From Bacteroidota bacterium (GTDB taxonomy: Bacteria; Bacteroidota; Ignavibacteria; UBA10030; UBA8401): a stretch of 64,000 nucleotides of DNA. Of the stretch, positions 36,030 to 44,902 are shown one piece after another. The DNA is taken from NCBI GenBank assembly GCA_021796215.1, contig JAJYOK010000001.1, positions 1-64,000 of the forward strand, written 5' to 3'. How positions within the stretch are numbered: position 1 is the first letter of the stretch; each line of letters starts with the position of its first letter. The position numbers were made by a program, and so were the translations under genes. The notes under the pieces are model-generated. The model did no database searches, was not told the origin of the DNA, and saw only the letters and a program-made list of their open reading frames with translations.

Positions 36030-36866
36030 ATGAGTGAACAGATTGTAAAAGTTGGACATAGTCCTGATCCTGATGATGCATTTATGTTTTACGGATTGGC
36101 AAGCGGGAAAGTAAAATTGGACGGTATTACGATTGAGCATATGCTGGAAGATATTCAGTCGCTCAATGTTCGCGCGATGAAGGCTGAACTGGAAGTGACG
36201 GCAATTTCTGCGCACGCGTTCGCATTTGTTGCTGATAAATACTGGATTATGAAAACCGGTGCAAGCATGGGCGAAGGCTACGGGCCGGTCATTGTTTCAA
36301 AAAAATATAAAACGTTGGAAGAACTAAAAGGCAAAACCGTTGCAACTCCGGGAAAGATGACAACGGCAACGTTGATTTTTAAAATTTTTACCGACGGCAT
36401 TGCAAATGTTGACATTCCGTTCGACCAGATTATGGAACGTGTTTCGTCAGGAGAATTCGATGCGGGTGTGCTCATCCATGAAGGACAAATCACGTATCAG
36501 CAGGAAGGTTTCAACAAAATTCTTGACTTCGGAGAATTCTGGGAGAAGAAAACCCACGGACTTCCGCTGCCGCTCGGTTTGGATGTGGTGCGGAAAGATT
36601 TGGGCGAAGAAATGGCGATCAAGCTTTCCAAAGGGTTGCGCGAAAGCATTCACTATGGCTACACGCATCAGAGTGAATCTATTCCCTATGCGCTGAAATG
36701 GGGGAGAGGAATTAACGAGAAACTCGGCGAGAAATTTGTGAAGATGTATGTGAGCGAACTGACGATTGATATGGGAGAAAAAGGGAAGAAGGCGCTGGAG
36801 CTTTTGTTCAAACTCGGGCATGAGAAAAAAATCATTCCGAACGTACCGGAAGTGGTGCTGTATTGA
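36030..36866 (+). CDS. mqnD: 1,4-dihydroxy-6-naphthoate synthase
   Basis: 278 aa. VGHSPDPDDAFMFYGLASGK is the MqnD N-terminal signature. The body is a periplasmic-binding-protein-like fold without signal peptide (EVTAISAHAFAFV, GPVIVSKKYKTLEELKGK, GVLIHEGQITYQQEGF). It converts cyclic dehypoxanthine futalosine, the MqnC product, to dihydroxynaphthoate in the futalosine route. It lies 70 bases after the methyltransferase gene. A strong bidirectional hairpin separates it from the convergent lipoprotein gene. Confidence 0.95.
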   Translation: MSEQIVKVGHSPDPDDAFMFYGLASGKVKLDGITIEHMLEDIQSLNVRAMKAELEVTAISAHAFAFVADKYWIMKTGASMGEGYGPVIVSKKYKTLEELKGKTVATPGKMTTATLIFKIFTDGIANVDIPFDQIMERVSSGEFDAGVLIHEGQITYQQEGFNKILDFGEFWEKKTHGLPLPLGLDVVRKDLGEEMAIKLSKGLRESIHYGYTHQSESIPYALKWGRGINEKLGEKFVKMYVSELTIDMGEKGKKALELLFKLGHEKKIIPNVPEVVLY

Positions 36867-36871
36867 AATTT

Positions 36872-36898
36872 GTAAGTCGGAGTGCCGCTCCGACTTAC
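36872..36898. terminator. Bidirectional hairpin between convergent genes
   Basis: GTAAGTCGGAG (36872-36882) and CTCCGACTTAC (36888-36898) form a perfect 11-bp stem with loop TGCCG, located six bases after the mqnD stop and facing the minus-strand lipoprotein gene. Confidence 0.75.
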
Positions 36899-36923
36899 TT
36901 ATCTCTTGTGAGCGAGTTGTTTT

Positions 36924-37649
36924 CTATTTCAAAATAAACGAATGAACAAAATCCTCGTTCATGTTAATCTTCACGTCTTCAACCAAAGCAACTTTCTTGT
37001 TGTCCACAATAACGACGGAAAAGGAATCAGGAATCTGATAAGTGCCAATAGCTTGATTGTTTTCATTTATTACCGAGTATGTTTCTCCAATTCCTAGTGT
37101 CGAATAAGGAAGAGTAAATTCGCCTTTCCAGTTTGTAGCTGTCAATGGTCTTTTATTTGGCAGGGTGCTGTTGTCTGGATCGGAAAGGACAAGAAGCCAT
37201 GCTTGGGCAGACTTCCCAATAATAGATTCAACAATGTAACAGCCGTTCGTCCAATCACTCGTGTTAATGAGATGGTTATAGCTGCCAGCACGCAGAACCG
37301 TATCAACGACAACTAGCATTAGCTCTCGCGTTCCTAAACGAGAGATCCGCACAAGCGTTTGCGACTCTGTTGGTACTAACCACGAAATAGTGGTGTAAGA
37401 TTCCTGCTTATTTAATGAGGCATAAGTTTTTGATAGCCCGTTTTTCGCAAGATATGGTCCCCCAAAGTAGTAATGAATTTCTGCTCCCGCGACAGGTTTT
37501 GAATATTTGTCGAGAACAGTTCCGTGTATTGCATTCCGCAATTGCTCACTCGCGAAACCGTTGATTGGGATTCCGTTAACAGAATCGTTGCAGCTATTGA
37601 CAAGGAGCGAAATGAAAAGAATGGGGAAAAGAGTGATAATGGCTTTCAT
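36924..37649 (-). CDS. Lipoprotein of unknown function
   Basis: 241 aa. Signal peptide MKAIITLFPILFISLLVNSC with the lipobox Cys at residue 20. The mature part is beta-rich, with AIHGTVLDKYSKPVAGAEIH near residue 40, which resembles a carboxypeptidase-regulatory-like or Ig-type repeat, and a second similar unit near the middle (TATNWKGEFTLPYSTLG). No enzyme motif. It may be an envelope-anchored binding or structural protein; function cannot be assigned. It is on the same strand as the mqn operon, 54 bases after the mqnC stop, so it could be read from it. Confidence 0.65.
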   Translation of the reverse strand: MKAIITLFPILFISLLVNSCNDSVNGIPINGFASEQLRNAIHGTVLDKYSKPVAGAEIHYYFGGPYLAKNGLSKTYASLNKQESYTTISWLVPTESQTLVRISRLGTRELMLVVVDTVLRAGSYNHLINTSDWTNGCYIVESIIGKSAQAWLLVLSDPDNSTLPNKRPLTATNWKGEFTLPYSTLGIGETYSVINENNQAIGTYQIPDSFSVVIVDNKKVALVEDVKINMNEDFVHSFILK

Positions 37650-37702
37650 ACGCCGCCTGCTTGAAGTGTGAAATGATAACGGAGCGGCACACTAAGAAAC
37701 TG

Positions 37703-38797
37703 CTACGCCGCTTTTGATCGTGGAAAAAGCTTCTTTATCTCGTACAGCGTCCCTCTCTGCGCCGCATCAAACCCCGATTCGTGAATCATCTGAATGCATT
37801 CTTCCATATTCGTTTTGTTGACGAAGTTTGCAGCGGCGTGAACATTTTCTTCCAGTAAAATTCCACCGAAGTCGTCCGCGCCAAAGTGAAGCGCAATTTG
37901 TCCGGTCTTTTTTCCTTCAGAGAACCATGATGCCTGAATGTGCGGGAAATTGTCAAGATAAATTCGTGAGAACGCGATCATCTGCAAGTAGCGCGTCGGA
38001 GTCGCGTAGTGAGGAATGATTTTTTCTAGCGGCGTGTTGCCCGGTTTGAAACTCCACGGAACGAATGCAGTGAATCCGTGATATTCATCCTGCAACTGGC
38101 GGACGCTTTCGAGATGAATCAACACGTCTTCGTCTGTTTCCAAATGCCCGTACATCATTGTTGCGGTGCTTTTGTAGCCGATCTTGTGCGCTTCGCGCAT
38201 CACGTTCAGCCAGTCGGCGGACGTTCCTTTCTTGTTGCTGATTTTTTTCTTCACGCGGTCGGAAAGAATTTCGGCGCCGCCTCCAGGCAAGCTCCGCATT
38301 CCCGCATCCCATAATTTTTGCAGCACATCGTGAATTGAAAGTCCCGAGACGTTTGACATTCCGATAATTTCCGAGGTCGAATAAAAATGCGGATGGATCT
38401 GCGGCACTTCTTCAATTGTTCTGCGCACCATGTCAACATAGTAATCCAGAGGCAGATCGGGATTCACGCCGCCCTGAAGGAGAATTGTTGTAATTCCTTT
38501 CGCCGCAGATTCTTTGAATTTCTGAATCATGTGGTCCACGGAATACGTATATTCGCCTTCTTCACCGTGATGGCGGTAGAATGCACAGAAGATACAGTCA
38601 ACGTTGCACACATTAGAGTAGTTCGGATTTGAATCGAGGACAAAAGTCACCGCGGGCTCGGGATTTTTCTTAAAGCGAATTTGATTCGCAAGGTCAGCAA
38701 GATCAAGCAACTCGGCATTGTGGAACAAAAATAATCCTTCTTCCTGAGTCAATCGTTCGTTTGCACGAACCTTTTTATAGAGCGATTCTAATTGCAT
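37703..38797 (-). CDS. mqnC: Dehypoxanthine futalosine cyclase (radical SAM)
   Basis: 364 aa. The radical-SAM cluster motif C-x3-C-x2-C is in SNVCNVDCIFCAFYRHHGEE, followed by TTILLQGGVNPDLPLDYYVD, YSTSEIIGMSNVSGLS and SLPGGGAEILSDRVK, which match MqnC rather than MqnE. It cyclises dehypoxanthine futalosine. AAGGAAGG precedes the ATG. It is the last gene of the minus-strand operon ubiA-like, ubiX, ubiD-like, mqnE-mqnA, TIR-like, mqnC, and starts 18 bases after the TIR-like stop. Confidence 0.95.
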   Translation of the reverse strand: MQLESLYKKVRANERLTQEEGLFLFHNAELLDLADLANQIRFKKNPEPAVTFVLDSNPNYSNVCNVDCIFCAFYRHHGEEGEYTYSVDHMIQKFKESAAKGITTILLQGGVNPDLPLDYYVDMVRRTIEEVPQIHPHFYSTSEIIGMSNVSGLSIHDVLQKLWDAGMRSLPGGGAEILSDRVKKKISNKKGTSADWLNVMREAHKIGYKSTATMMYGHLETDEDVLIHLESVRQLQDEYHGFTAFVPWSFKPGNTPLEKIIPHYATPTRYLQMIAFSRIYLDNFPHIQASWFSEGKKTGQIALHFGADDFGGILLEENVHAAANFVNKTNMEECIQMIHESGFDAAQRGTLYEIKKLFPRSKAA

Positions 38798-38815
38798 TTC
38801 CTTCCTTCTTCATTA

Positions 38816-39601
38816 TTAGATTGAGACTGCATAACCGGCGGCTTTCAGTTCTTTCATTAAACTGAAACTGATTTCTTCCAGCCTCACAACAATTTCTTTT
38901 TTTACGACGCCGGGAATACTCTTAGGCGGCTGCGCCTCTTTCGTGTAGATACAGCACACTCTGTTTGCGCCGAGCTTTGCGGCAAGATATCCGAGTTCAA
39001 ACATTGTGTTCGGCGTATCGTCGGCGTTGAATAACCAAAAAGCGTACCGTGCATCGTTTGCTTTTTCTAATTGAGTAACGAATGACTCGCTTGCTCCGTT
39101 TGTTCGCTGGTACACCGTCGGTGCTATTCCTATTTCTTTCAGCAACGTGGTAAGCTGTTCGAGAAACGGGTTGTTTGGCGATGAGACGACAAACACACAA
39201 TTGCTTTTAGATCTAGGTGTGGAAGCAGTGCCGGGCAATTCCTGCAGATGTGCCGGGTGATTGGATGCTGGTTGTTTCGGCAGTGCTGCGGCTTGTGCTT
39301 TTGAAGGAGGCGCGGTTTTTTCTGTCGTCACTTCTGCGGACGCCTCTTTTAGACATTCGATGATATGTTGCGTCGAAGACTGATAGAAATATGGTCCATT
39401 CTCATCATTGGCAATACGCGTGCGAAGTGCAATTCCTTTCTCTCCGATTTTTCCGAGAAGGTCAAGGCAATTTTTTCGCCACTGCAAATACTGGGGCTGT
39501 ATCTTTGCATTATAGCCGGAAAATTCGAGGCCGCCATCCGGCAGGAGTTTTTCTCCCTGCTGGATGAGTTCCTGCAACTTTGTGAGCAATGAAGCATCCA
39601 T
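38816..39601 (-). CDS. TIR-like domain protein inside the menaquinone operon
   Basis: 261 aa from the ATG at 39601 (MDASLLTKLQELIQQGEKLL); an in-frame ATG at 39658 lies in repeat sequence. N-terminal helical domain (about 1-90), a Pro/Ala linker, then a TIR-like fold (about 133-250): CVFVVSSPNNPFLEQLTTLL, VTQLEKANDARYAFWLFNAD, TMFELGYLAAKLGANRVCCI (Glu of FELGY as in TIR-like nucleotide-binding proteins) and a C-terminal ELKAAGYAVSI. Relatives with this domain order are predicted NAD-cleaving effectors or nucleotide-binding proteins in defence systems. Here it sits between mqnE-mqnA and mqnC, same strand, with no other defence gene near. NADase activity is inferred. Confidence 0.72.
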   Translation of the reverse strand: MDASLLTKLQELIQQGEKLLPDGGLEFSGYNAKIQPQYLQWRKNCLDLLGKIGEKGIALRTRIANDENGPYFYQSSTQHIIECLKEASAEVTTEKTAPPSKAQAAALPKQPASNHPAHLQELPGTASTPRSKSNCVFVVSSPNNPFLEQLTTLLKEIGIAPTVYQRTNGASESFVTQLEKANDARYAFWLFNADDTPNTMFELGYLAAKLGANRVCCIYTKEAQPPKSIPGVVKKEIVVRLEEISFSLMKELKAAGYAVSI

Positions 39602-39610
39602 AACCAATTT

Positions 39611-39646
39611 TTGAGAGTGAGTGGGAGATGGAAAATGGAAGATGAA
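39611..39646. repeat. Repeat family B (GGAAAATGGAAGATGG)
   Basis: GAGATGGAAAATGGAAGATG in the spacer between the MqnE-MqnA fusion gene and the TIR-like gene. The same word appears at 54772, 58017 and 58463. Confidence 0.6.
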
Positions 39647-39650
39647 CAAT

Positions 39651-39679
39651 TCCATCAATCCAACAACCCATCAATCCAT
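39651..39679. repeat. Repeat family A
   Basis: TCCATCAATCCAACAACCCA then TCAATCCAT. Its end supplies the last codons and stop of the MqnE-MqnA fusion gene (MD-stop), so the repeat overlaps coding sequence. Confidence 0.6.
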
Positions 39680-41566
39680 TTCTCTTTGTAGCTCAGAGTT
39701 AGTTTTTATGTCCAAAGCAACACCGGTATATAATTCTTTGAATATTGCCATCGCTTCACGTTCTCGTTCACCCAAATGATAATTGAAGCCTTCCAAATAT
39801 TCCTGCGTCTCTTTTGCCGTCAATCCAATACGGTCACCGTGTACTTTTCCGACAGCATCCAATTCTGCTTCTGCACGTTCGAGTGAACGTGCAAGGATAT
39901 GATGAAGCTCGCTCTTGCGTTCAGCACTCAATGACTTTCTCTGTGCCCAAACAGCAAACACAAATGGAAGTTTTTGCCAATCGTACCATTCTTTAGCAAG
40001 GTCGAAGACGAGTTCAAATCCGGGCAGACCGTATTTGTTGCGCCGCAGCGCTTCATCGCCGATAAGGAGAACGGCGTCGTATGCATCGTAATTATTCACA
40101 CCGGCATGAAGACGTTTAAAAGTTGCGTGAACGTTGTATTTTTTTGCAAGCAGAACTTGAAGCAAGCGCACCGACGTTGCCGTGTCGTCCGTAATTCCAA
40201 TTGTTTTGCCTTCAAGTCCCGTCCAGCCTTCTTTTGAAAAAAGCATCACGCTTTTTACCTGATCGCGCGTTGCGATACAATGATTCATCAGTTCAAGTGT
40301 ATCTGTGTTGCTGAAGAAATCCATAAGCGAAAACGGGCCTGCTTCAATCTGTTCTTTCTTTGCCAGCTCGCCCATTCTTCGCGGCACAACCGGGAAAATT
40401 TTGAATTGGTGTTTTTCAAAATGAGAATAAAATGGAACAGAATTCAAATATGGAATTTTTCCAATGACATTGTCAGTGTAAAGATTGAGTGGATTGTAAA
40501 AGACATCGCGATCGACAGGGATTTTTCCGGCATCGTTGATGATTTTAATGATGTGGTCTTTTGCCAATTTCATCGGACTCACTGCACCGGCATCATGAGC
40601 AATTTTTTCTCCGCCAACGGTTCCGTCCATATCATCTGCGCCGAAATGCAGCGCGACCGACGCAACTTCTTCCGTGAGCATTACCCAGTACGCTTTGATG
40701 TGCGGAAAATTATCGAGCATCAGCCGAGAGACAGCAATGGTTTTCAAATCTTCGATGGCAGACGTGAAATCATTTTTCGGTTTGATGCCTGTATCGCCGG
40801 GCTGGAACGCAAGCGGAATGAATGTGAGGAAGCCGCCGGTTTCATCCTGCGCCTCGCGCAATTTCATCATGTGCACAACGCGTTCTTCGTATGTTTCAAC
40901 GTGGCCGTACAGCAATGTCGAATTTGTCGGGATGCCGAGACGATGCGCCGTTTTATGAACTTCAAACCATGTTTTCGCGCCAATCTTTTGATTGAAGAGC
41001 AGCTTGCGCACGCGTTCCGAAAAAACTTCTGCGCCGCCGCCGGGCATGGTGCGAAGTCCGGCATCTTTCAATTGAAGAAGAACTTCTTCGATCGGCAGCT
41101 TGAATTTTTTATGGAAGAAATCTATTTCGACAGCCGTGAACGCTTTTACGTCAACATTCGGGAAATTCTTTTTTATTTCCCGAACCATGTCAAGGTAGTA
41201 TTTCCATTCCCAATCCGGGTGCAATCCGCCGGTGATATGTACTTCGTGAATTTCCGGCGTGAGTTTGCTCAGGATCTCTTCGATTGTCATTTCATACGCA
41301 TCTGGTTTGCCGGTCTTTGTAGCAAAGTCGCAGAACTTACATGAAAGGACGCAGACATTTGTCGGCTCGATCTTTTGATTCAGCACAAAATAAACGGCAT
41401 CGCCGCTTTTCTGCTGCTGAACTGCGTGCGCCATCTTTCCAATCGAAATGATGTCGCCAGAATTGAACAGCGCCACGCCATCTTCAAGTGAAAGACGGGT
41501 ACCGTTCTGAATTTTTTCCCAAATGGGTGTAAGACGCTTGTCACGAAAATAAATTGTCGAACTCAT
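39671..41566 (-). CDS. MqnE-MqnA fusion: aminofutalosine synthase / chorismate dehydratase
   Basis: 631 aa. Residues about 1-370 are MqnE (radical SAM): C-x3-C-x2-C in NVCVLSCKFCDFATKTG, VHITGGLHPDWEWKYYLDM, LRTMPGGGAEVFSERVRK and NSTLLYGHVETYEERVVHMM. Residues about 385-631 are MqnA: IGKIPYLNSVPFYSHFE, FPVVPRRMGELAKKEQIEAG, GKTIGITDDTATSVRLLQ and LPFVFAVWAQRK. MqnA dehydrates chorismate to 3-[(1-carboxyvinyl)oxy]benzoate and MqnE joins this to the adenosyl radical of SAM, so the fusion couples two consecutive first steps. Both halves look complete. There is no break in frame. It starts 26 bases after the UbiD gene. Confidence 0.93.
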   Translation of the reverse strand: MSSTIYFRDKRLTPIWEKIQNGTRLSLEDGVALFNSGDIISIGKMAHAVQQQKSGDAVYFVLNQKIEPTNVCVLSCKFCDFATKTGKPDAYEMTIEEILSKLTPEIHEVHITGGLHPDWEWKYYLDMVREIKKNFPNVDVKAFTAVEIDFFHKKFKLPIEEVLLQLKDAGLRTMPGGGAEVFSERVRKLLFNQKIGAKTWFEVHKTAHRLGIPTNSTLLYGHVETYEERVVHMMKLREAQDETGGFLTFIPLAFQPGDTGIKPKNDFTSAIEDLKTIAVSRLMLDNFPHIKAYWVMLTEEVASVALHFGADDMDGTVGGEKIAHDAGAVSPMKLAKDHIIKIINDAGKIPVDRDVFYNPLNLYTDNVIGKIPYLNSVPFYSHFEKHQFKIFPVVPRRMGELAKKEQIEAGPFSLMDFFSNTDTLELMNHCIATRDQVKSVMLFSKEGWTGLEGKTIGITDDTATSVRLLQVLLAKKYNVHATFKRLHAGVNNYDAYDAVLLIGDEALRRNKYGLPGFELVFDLAKEWYDWQKLPFVFAVWAQRKSLSAERKSELHHILARSLERAEAELDAVGKVHGDRIGLTAKETQEYLEGFNYHLGEREREAMAIFKELYTGVALDIKTNSELQREMD

Positions 41567-41592
41567 AGACTTATTGAATGGTTATGATTTTT

Positions 41593-43404
41593 TTACTTCC
41601 AGTACCTTTCCCACCGTTCATCAACTTTTTTCACAATGCTTTCATTCATCACCAGCGGCTCAGGGTAGCCCTGTTTCCATGTCGCGTCTATTCCCATAAT
41701 GCCGTTGTAGACCGGTGAAATACCGATGAGCTTTTGCTCGGTGAAATTTACATCACGTTCACAATCGAAACGCGTAAATATACCCCAAATATAACTCTCT
41801 CTATTGTGAATATCTATATCGCCGCTCACTGCTGCGGCAATTTTGACTCCATCAAGTTCAGGCAGGGCAATGATTTTTTTTATTATCTGCGCGCCGTCTC
41901 TTTTTACCGTTGCCTCCGGCGCCATTTTCAATTTGACGAGAAGAAGAGTTCCGTCAACAAGATTTACATCAAGAATTCGCCGGTCGAAGTTTCTAAGCTC
42001 GCGAACAGCGCCGGTGAGCTTTCTCGCCTGCGTTAATCGTTTCGGCTCGCGTTTGTGCGCTGCGGCGGATTTTTGTGTTGCGTCGAGAATCATTTTACTG
42101 CCGAGATTCATTTTATACGAAGTGAAGTCGAGCGTATCGAGCGGCACTTTCGGCAGCATGATGAAATCATAATGCGGGTCGAAATTTTCCCGTACGGCTT
42201 TAAGTACGGCAGAGAAATCACGCGGATTCACTTCTTCTGAAACGGTAATTAAACATTTCGTCAACGAAAGTTGCTCTGTGCCCATCAATCCAAGCGCGGT
42301 TTTCATCGCTTCTTTTTGATATCGCTCTTCAATGGCAACGACAAGAAGATTATGAAATCCGGCTTCGTAATATGCCCACAAACTGTGAACCTCGGAATGC
42401 AAAAGCTTGGCAAGCGGGCCGAGAATTTTCTGAGTGGCATCGCCCAAAAATTTATCTTCCATTGGCGGAATACCGACGACCGTCGCAGGATAAATCGGAT
42501 CTTTTCTATGTGTGACGGCTTTGATGTGAAAAACGGGGAATTCGGATGCGGCAGAGTAATGGCCGAAGTGATCGCCGAACGGTCCTTCCATGCGCCGCTC
42601 TTTCGGTTCAACGACGCCTTCCAAAATAAATTCTGCATTTGCCGGAACGCTGATCGAAATTGACCGACCGCCGACAAATTCAGTTCGCTTCTTGCGCAGA
42701 AATCCGGCGAACATCGCTTCATCAATTCCTTCCGGAAGCGCAGCGACAGTTGCAAGAAGCATTGCCGGATCGGTGCCAAGCGCAACGGCAAGCTCGAACG
42801 GCTGATTCATTTTGTCGGCATGATAATAATGGAAGCCGCCGCCTTTTTGAATTTGCCAATGCATACCGGTCGTCTCTTTATCAAACACATGCATGCGGTA
42901 CATACCGACGTTGCGTTTTCCGTTGCGCGGATCGTACGTAAATACTTGCGGCAGTGTGATGAATCGTCCGCCGTCTTTGGGCCATGATTTGATGATCGGC
43001 AAATTACTGAGGTTTGGCTTTTCAACAACTTCCTGCGACCGGGCAATTGTGACATGCCGGGGCCGCGACTTGAGCAGCCGCCATGTCATGCCCGGGTGTT
43101 TCAGGAAAATTTTCGGAGAGGGAGGCAGCGCTTGTTCGGCAAACGAAATAAGCTGCTCGCCTAACTTGTCCGGATGAGTTCCGAGTGCAAGCTCAATGCG
43201 GCGTTCGCTGGCAAGCGTGTTAATGACGAGCGGATATTTTGCGCCCTTTACTTTTTCAAAAAGAAGTGCCGGCTTTCCTAACCGAAGCGCACGTGCAGCA
43301 ATCTCGGTGATTTCTAATTCGGGATCAACTTCAACAGTAACACGGTGGAGTTCTCCGTTACGTTCAAGAAAAGAAACGAATTCCCGGAGCGCAGTGAAAC
43401 TCAT
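41593..43404 (-). CDS. UbiD-family prenyl-FMN decarboxylase of menaquinone pathway
   Basis: 603 aa. UbiD signatures are LTLPQVFTYDPRNGKRNVGMYR-like substrate loop, GGFHYYHADKMNQPFELAV, EGVVEPKERRMEGPFGDHFG (the Glu/Arg catalytic triad region) and VVGIPPMEDKFLG. It needs the prenylated FMN made by UbiX, encoded next door. In futalosine organisms the equivalent decarboxylase (MqnL) acts on the prenylated 1,4-dihydroxy-6-naphthoate; the operon supports that role. GGAGTGA lies upstream of the ATG. It starts three bases after the UbiX stop. Confidence 0.92.
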   Translation of the reverse strand: MSFTALREFVSFLERNGELHRVTVEVDPELEITEIAARALRLGKPALLFEKVKGAKYPLVINTLASERRIELALGTHPDKLGEQLISFAEQALPPSPKIFLKHPGMTWRLLKSRPRHVTIARSQEVVEKPNLSNLPIIKSWPKDGGRFITLPQVFTYDPRNGKRNVGMYRMHVFDKETTGMHWQIQKGGGFHYYHADKMNQPFELAVALGTDPAMLLATVAALPEGIDEAMFAGFLRKKRTEFVGGRSISISVPANAEFILEGVVEPKERRMEGPFGDHFGHYSAASEFPVFHIKAVTHRKDPIYPATVVGIPPMEDKFLGDATQKILGPLAKLLHSEVHSLWAYYEAGFHNLLVVAIEERYQKEAMKTALGLMGTEQLSLTKCLITVSEEVNPRDFSAVLKAVRENFDPHYDFIMLPKVPLDTLDFTSYKMNLGSKMILDATQKSAAAHKREPKRLTQARKLTGAVRELRNFDRRILDVNLVDGTLLLVKLKMAPEATVKRDGAQIIKKIIALPELDGVKIAAAVSGDIDIHNRESYIWGIFTRFDCERDVNFTEQKLIGISPVYNGIMGIDATWKQGYPEPLVMNESIVKKVDERWERYWK

Positions 43405-43407
43405 AGC

Positions 43408-43959
43408 TCACTCCAATTCTTCCGCACGCCATCCGCGTGATATTCGTTCGCCCAACACGCTGAGAAGTTTGTCGGTGAATGCCCCGACATATTCATCAAC
43501 CGATTGCGGAACGAAATACAGCGGCGATGAAATCGGCATGATGATCGCGCCGTAACCGGACAGGCGTGCCGCCTGTTCAAGCGACAAAGTTGATATCGGA
43601 GTTTCACGGATGCACAACACAAGTTTGGTTCGTTCCTTTAGCGCGACCTGTGCGGCGCGTGTGATGAGTGAATCGCCTATGCCGGAAGCAATTTTACCAA
43701 GTGTGGAAGTAGAGCAGGGAAGAATGACGACCGCATCAAAATGATTCGAGCCGGAAGCGATTGGGGCGGTGAGATCGTCGTTGGAAAACTGATGCTTGAT
43801 GTACGGCTGAAGTTCTTTTTCGGTGAGATTTACTTCATCTTTCAGCAATACTTTTCCCCATTTGCTGACGATGAGAAATTTATCGGCAGTGGATTTCTTC
43901 AGAAAATCCACAGCATAAATGGCGCCGGAAGAACCTGTAATGCCGAGAACAATTCTCAT
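43408..43959 (-). CDS. ubiX: Flavin prenyltransferase
   Basis: 183 aa, usual length. MRIVLGITGSSGAIYAVDFL is the flavin-binding start. SKWGKVLLKDEVNLTE, APIASGSNHFDAVVILPCST and VLCIRETPISTLSLEQAARL are UbiX signatures. It makes prenyl-FMN for the neighbouring UbiD. Its ATG overlaps the stop of the prenyltransferase gene by four bases (43956-43959), so the two are probably translationally coupled. Confidence 0.96.
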   Translation of the reverse strand: MRIVLGITGSSGAIYAVDFLKKSTADKFLIVSKWGKVLLKDEVNLTEKELQPYIKHQFSNDDLTAPIASGSNHFDAVVILPCSTSTLGKIASGIGDSLITRAAQVALKERTKLVLCIRETPISTLSLEQAARLSGYGAIIMPISSPLYFVPQSVDEYVGAFTDKLLSVLGERISRGWRAEELE

Positions 43960-44789
43960 GCGAATGTGTTCGTTAGAATCACCATGAAGAAGACGCTGAA
44001 GCCGACAAGGATGTTGATCTTGAAAAATGCCAGCTCAACATCTTCGGCTTTTTTCTGTTCGAGATAAAGAAGTAATCCGCTGAGGAGCAGGAACGGCACC
44101 GCGACGAATGCTTTCAGCGAGTGGAAAAAGAGAATGACAAGAATGATGAATGCGAGCAGGTGAAGGATGCCGGAGATTTGCAGAGCACGTTTGCGTCCGA
44201 ATCGCGATGGAAATGAAAAGAGATTTTCTTCACGGTCAAAATGTTCGTCCAGTGTCGAATAAATAATATCAAAACCTGTCCCCCAGAACAGTACAAACAG
44301 GGGAAGAATAATTCCTGTGGTGAGATTGTGAAACGATCCGACGATTGCAAACCAACCGCCGAGCGGCGCCATGGACATTCCGAGTCCGACACCGAAATGT
44401 GCCAGCGGCGTCAACCGCTTGAGATAAGGATAGACAACAAAAATGATCAGCGGAATCGGCGCAAGATAAAAACAAAAATCAGAGATGAGTTTTGCGGAAA
44501 CAAAATAGAGTGCAAGCCCGGCGGCGAGGATCGCATATCCCTGTATTAATGAAAGCTTTCCGCTGGGTAATTCACGTTTTGCTGTGCGTGGATTCCGCTT
44601 GTCAATTTTCCTGTCAATAATTCGATTGAGCGTCATTGCGCTTGTGCGAGCGCCGACCGCCGCGAGCAAAATAAGAAGAAGAAGCGTGTTTGCAGGCTTT
44701 TCGTGCGATGCAAGAAACACCGCGCTGTAAATCATCGGCAGTGTAAAAAGCGTATGCTCGATCTTGACAAAGCTCAGAAAATTTTTCAA
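43956..44789 (-). CDS. UbiA-type aromatic prenyltransferase (menaquinone, MqnP-like)
   Basis: 277 aa, about eight transmembrane helices. The two Asp-rich motifs are MTLNRIIDRKIDKRNPRT (N-x3-D-x3-D) and YSTLDEHFDREENLFSFPSR (D-x3-D), both needed for Mg-prenyl-diphosphate binding. It would attach a polyprenyl chain to 1,4-dihydroxy-6-naphthoate in the inner membrane. It is the first gene of the minus-strand operon. A 113-base spacer separates it from the T9SS gene upstream, and should hold the operon promoter. Confidence 0.93.
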   Translation of the reverse strand: MKNFLSFVKIEHTLFTLPMIYSAVFLASHEKPANTLLLLILLAAVGARTSAMTLNRIIDRKIDKRNPRTAKRELPSGKLSLIQGYAILAAGLALYFVSAKLISDFCFYLAPIPLIIFVVYPYLKRLTPLAHFGVGLGMSMAPLGGWFAIVGSFHNLTTGIILPLFVLFWGTGFDIIYSTLDEHFDREENLFSFPSRFGRKRALQISGILHLLAFIILVILFFHSLKAFVAVPFLLLSGLLLYLEQKKAEDVELAFFKINILVGFSVFFMVILTNTFA

Positions 44790-44902
44790 AAGGGCTTTAC
44801 CGCACTTGTTTTGAGAAAATGGGCTTTTTGTTTAGAAATTTCACCACAAATTTACCCAAAAAAAAGTGCGCAGTCAAGAAAAACTGGGGAACGTGACTTA
44901 TA

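Noticed and set aside
40280..41344. Plus-strand open frame of 354 codons opposite the mqnE-mqnA gene
   Set aside because: Antisense shadow of a strongly conserved fusion protein; composition rich in Phe, Arg and His as expected for the reverse complement of coding DNA.
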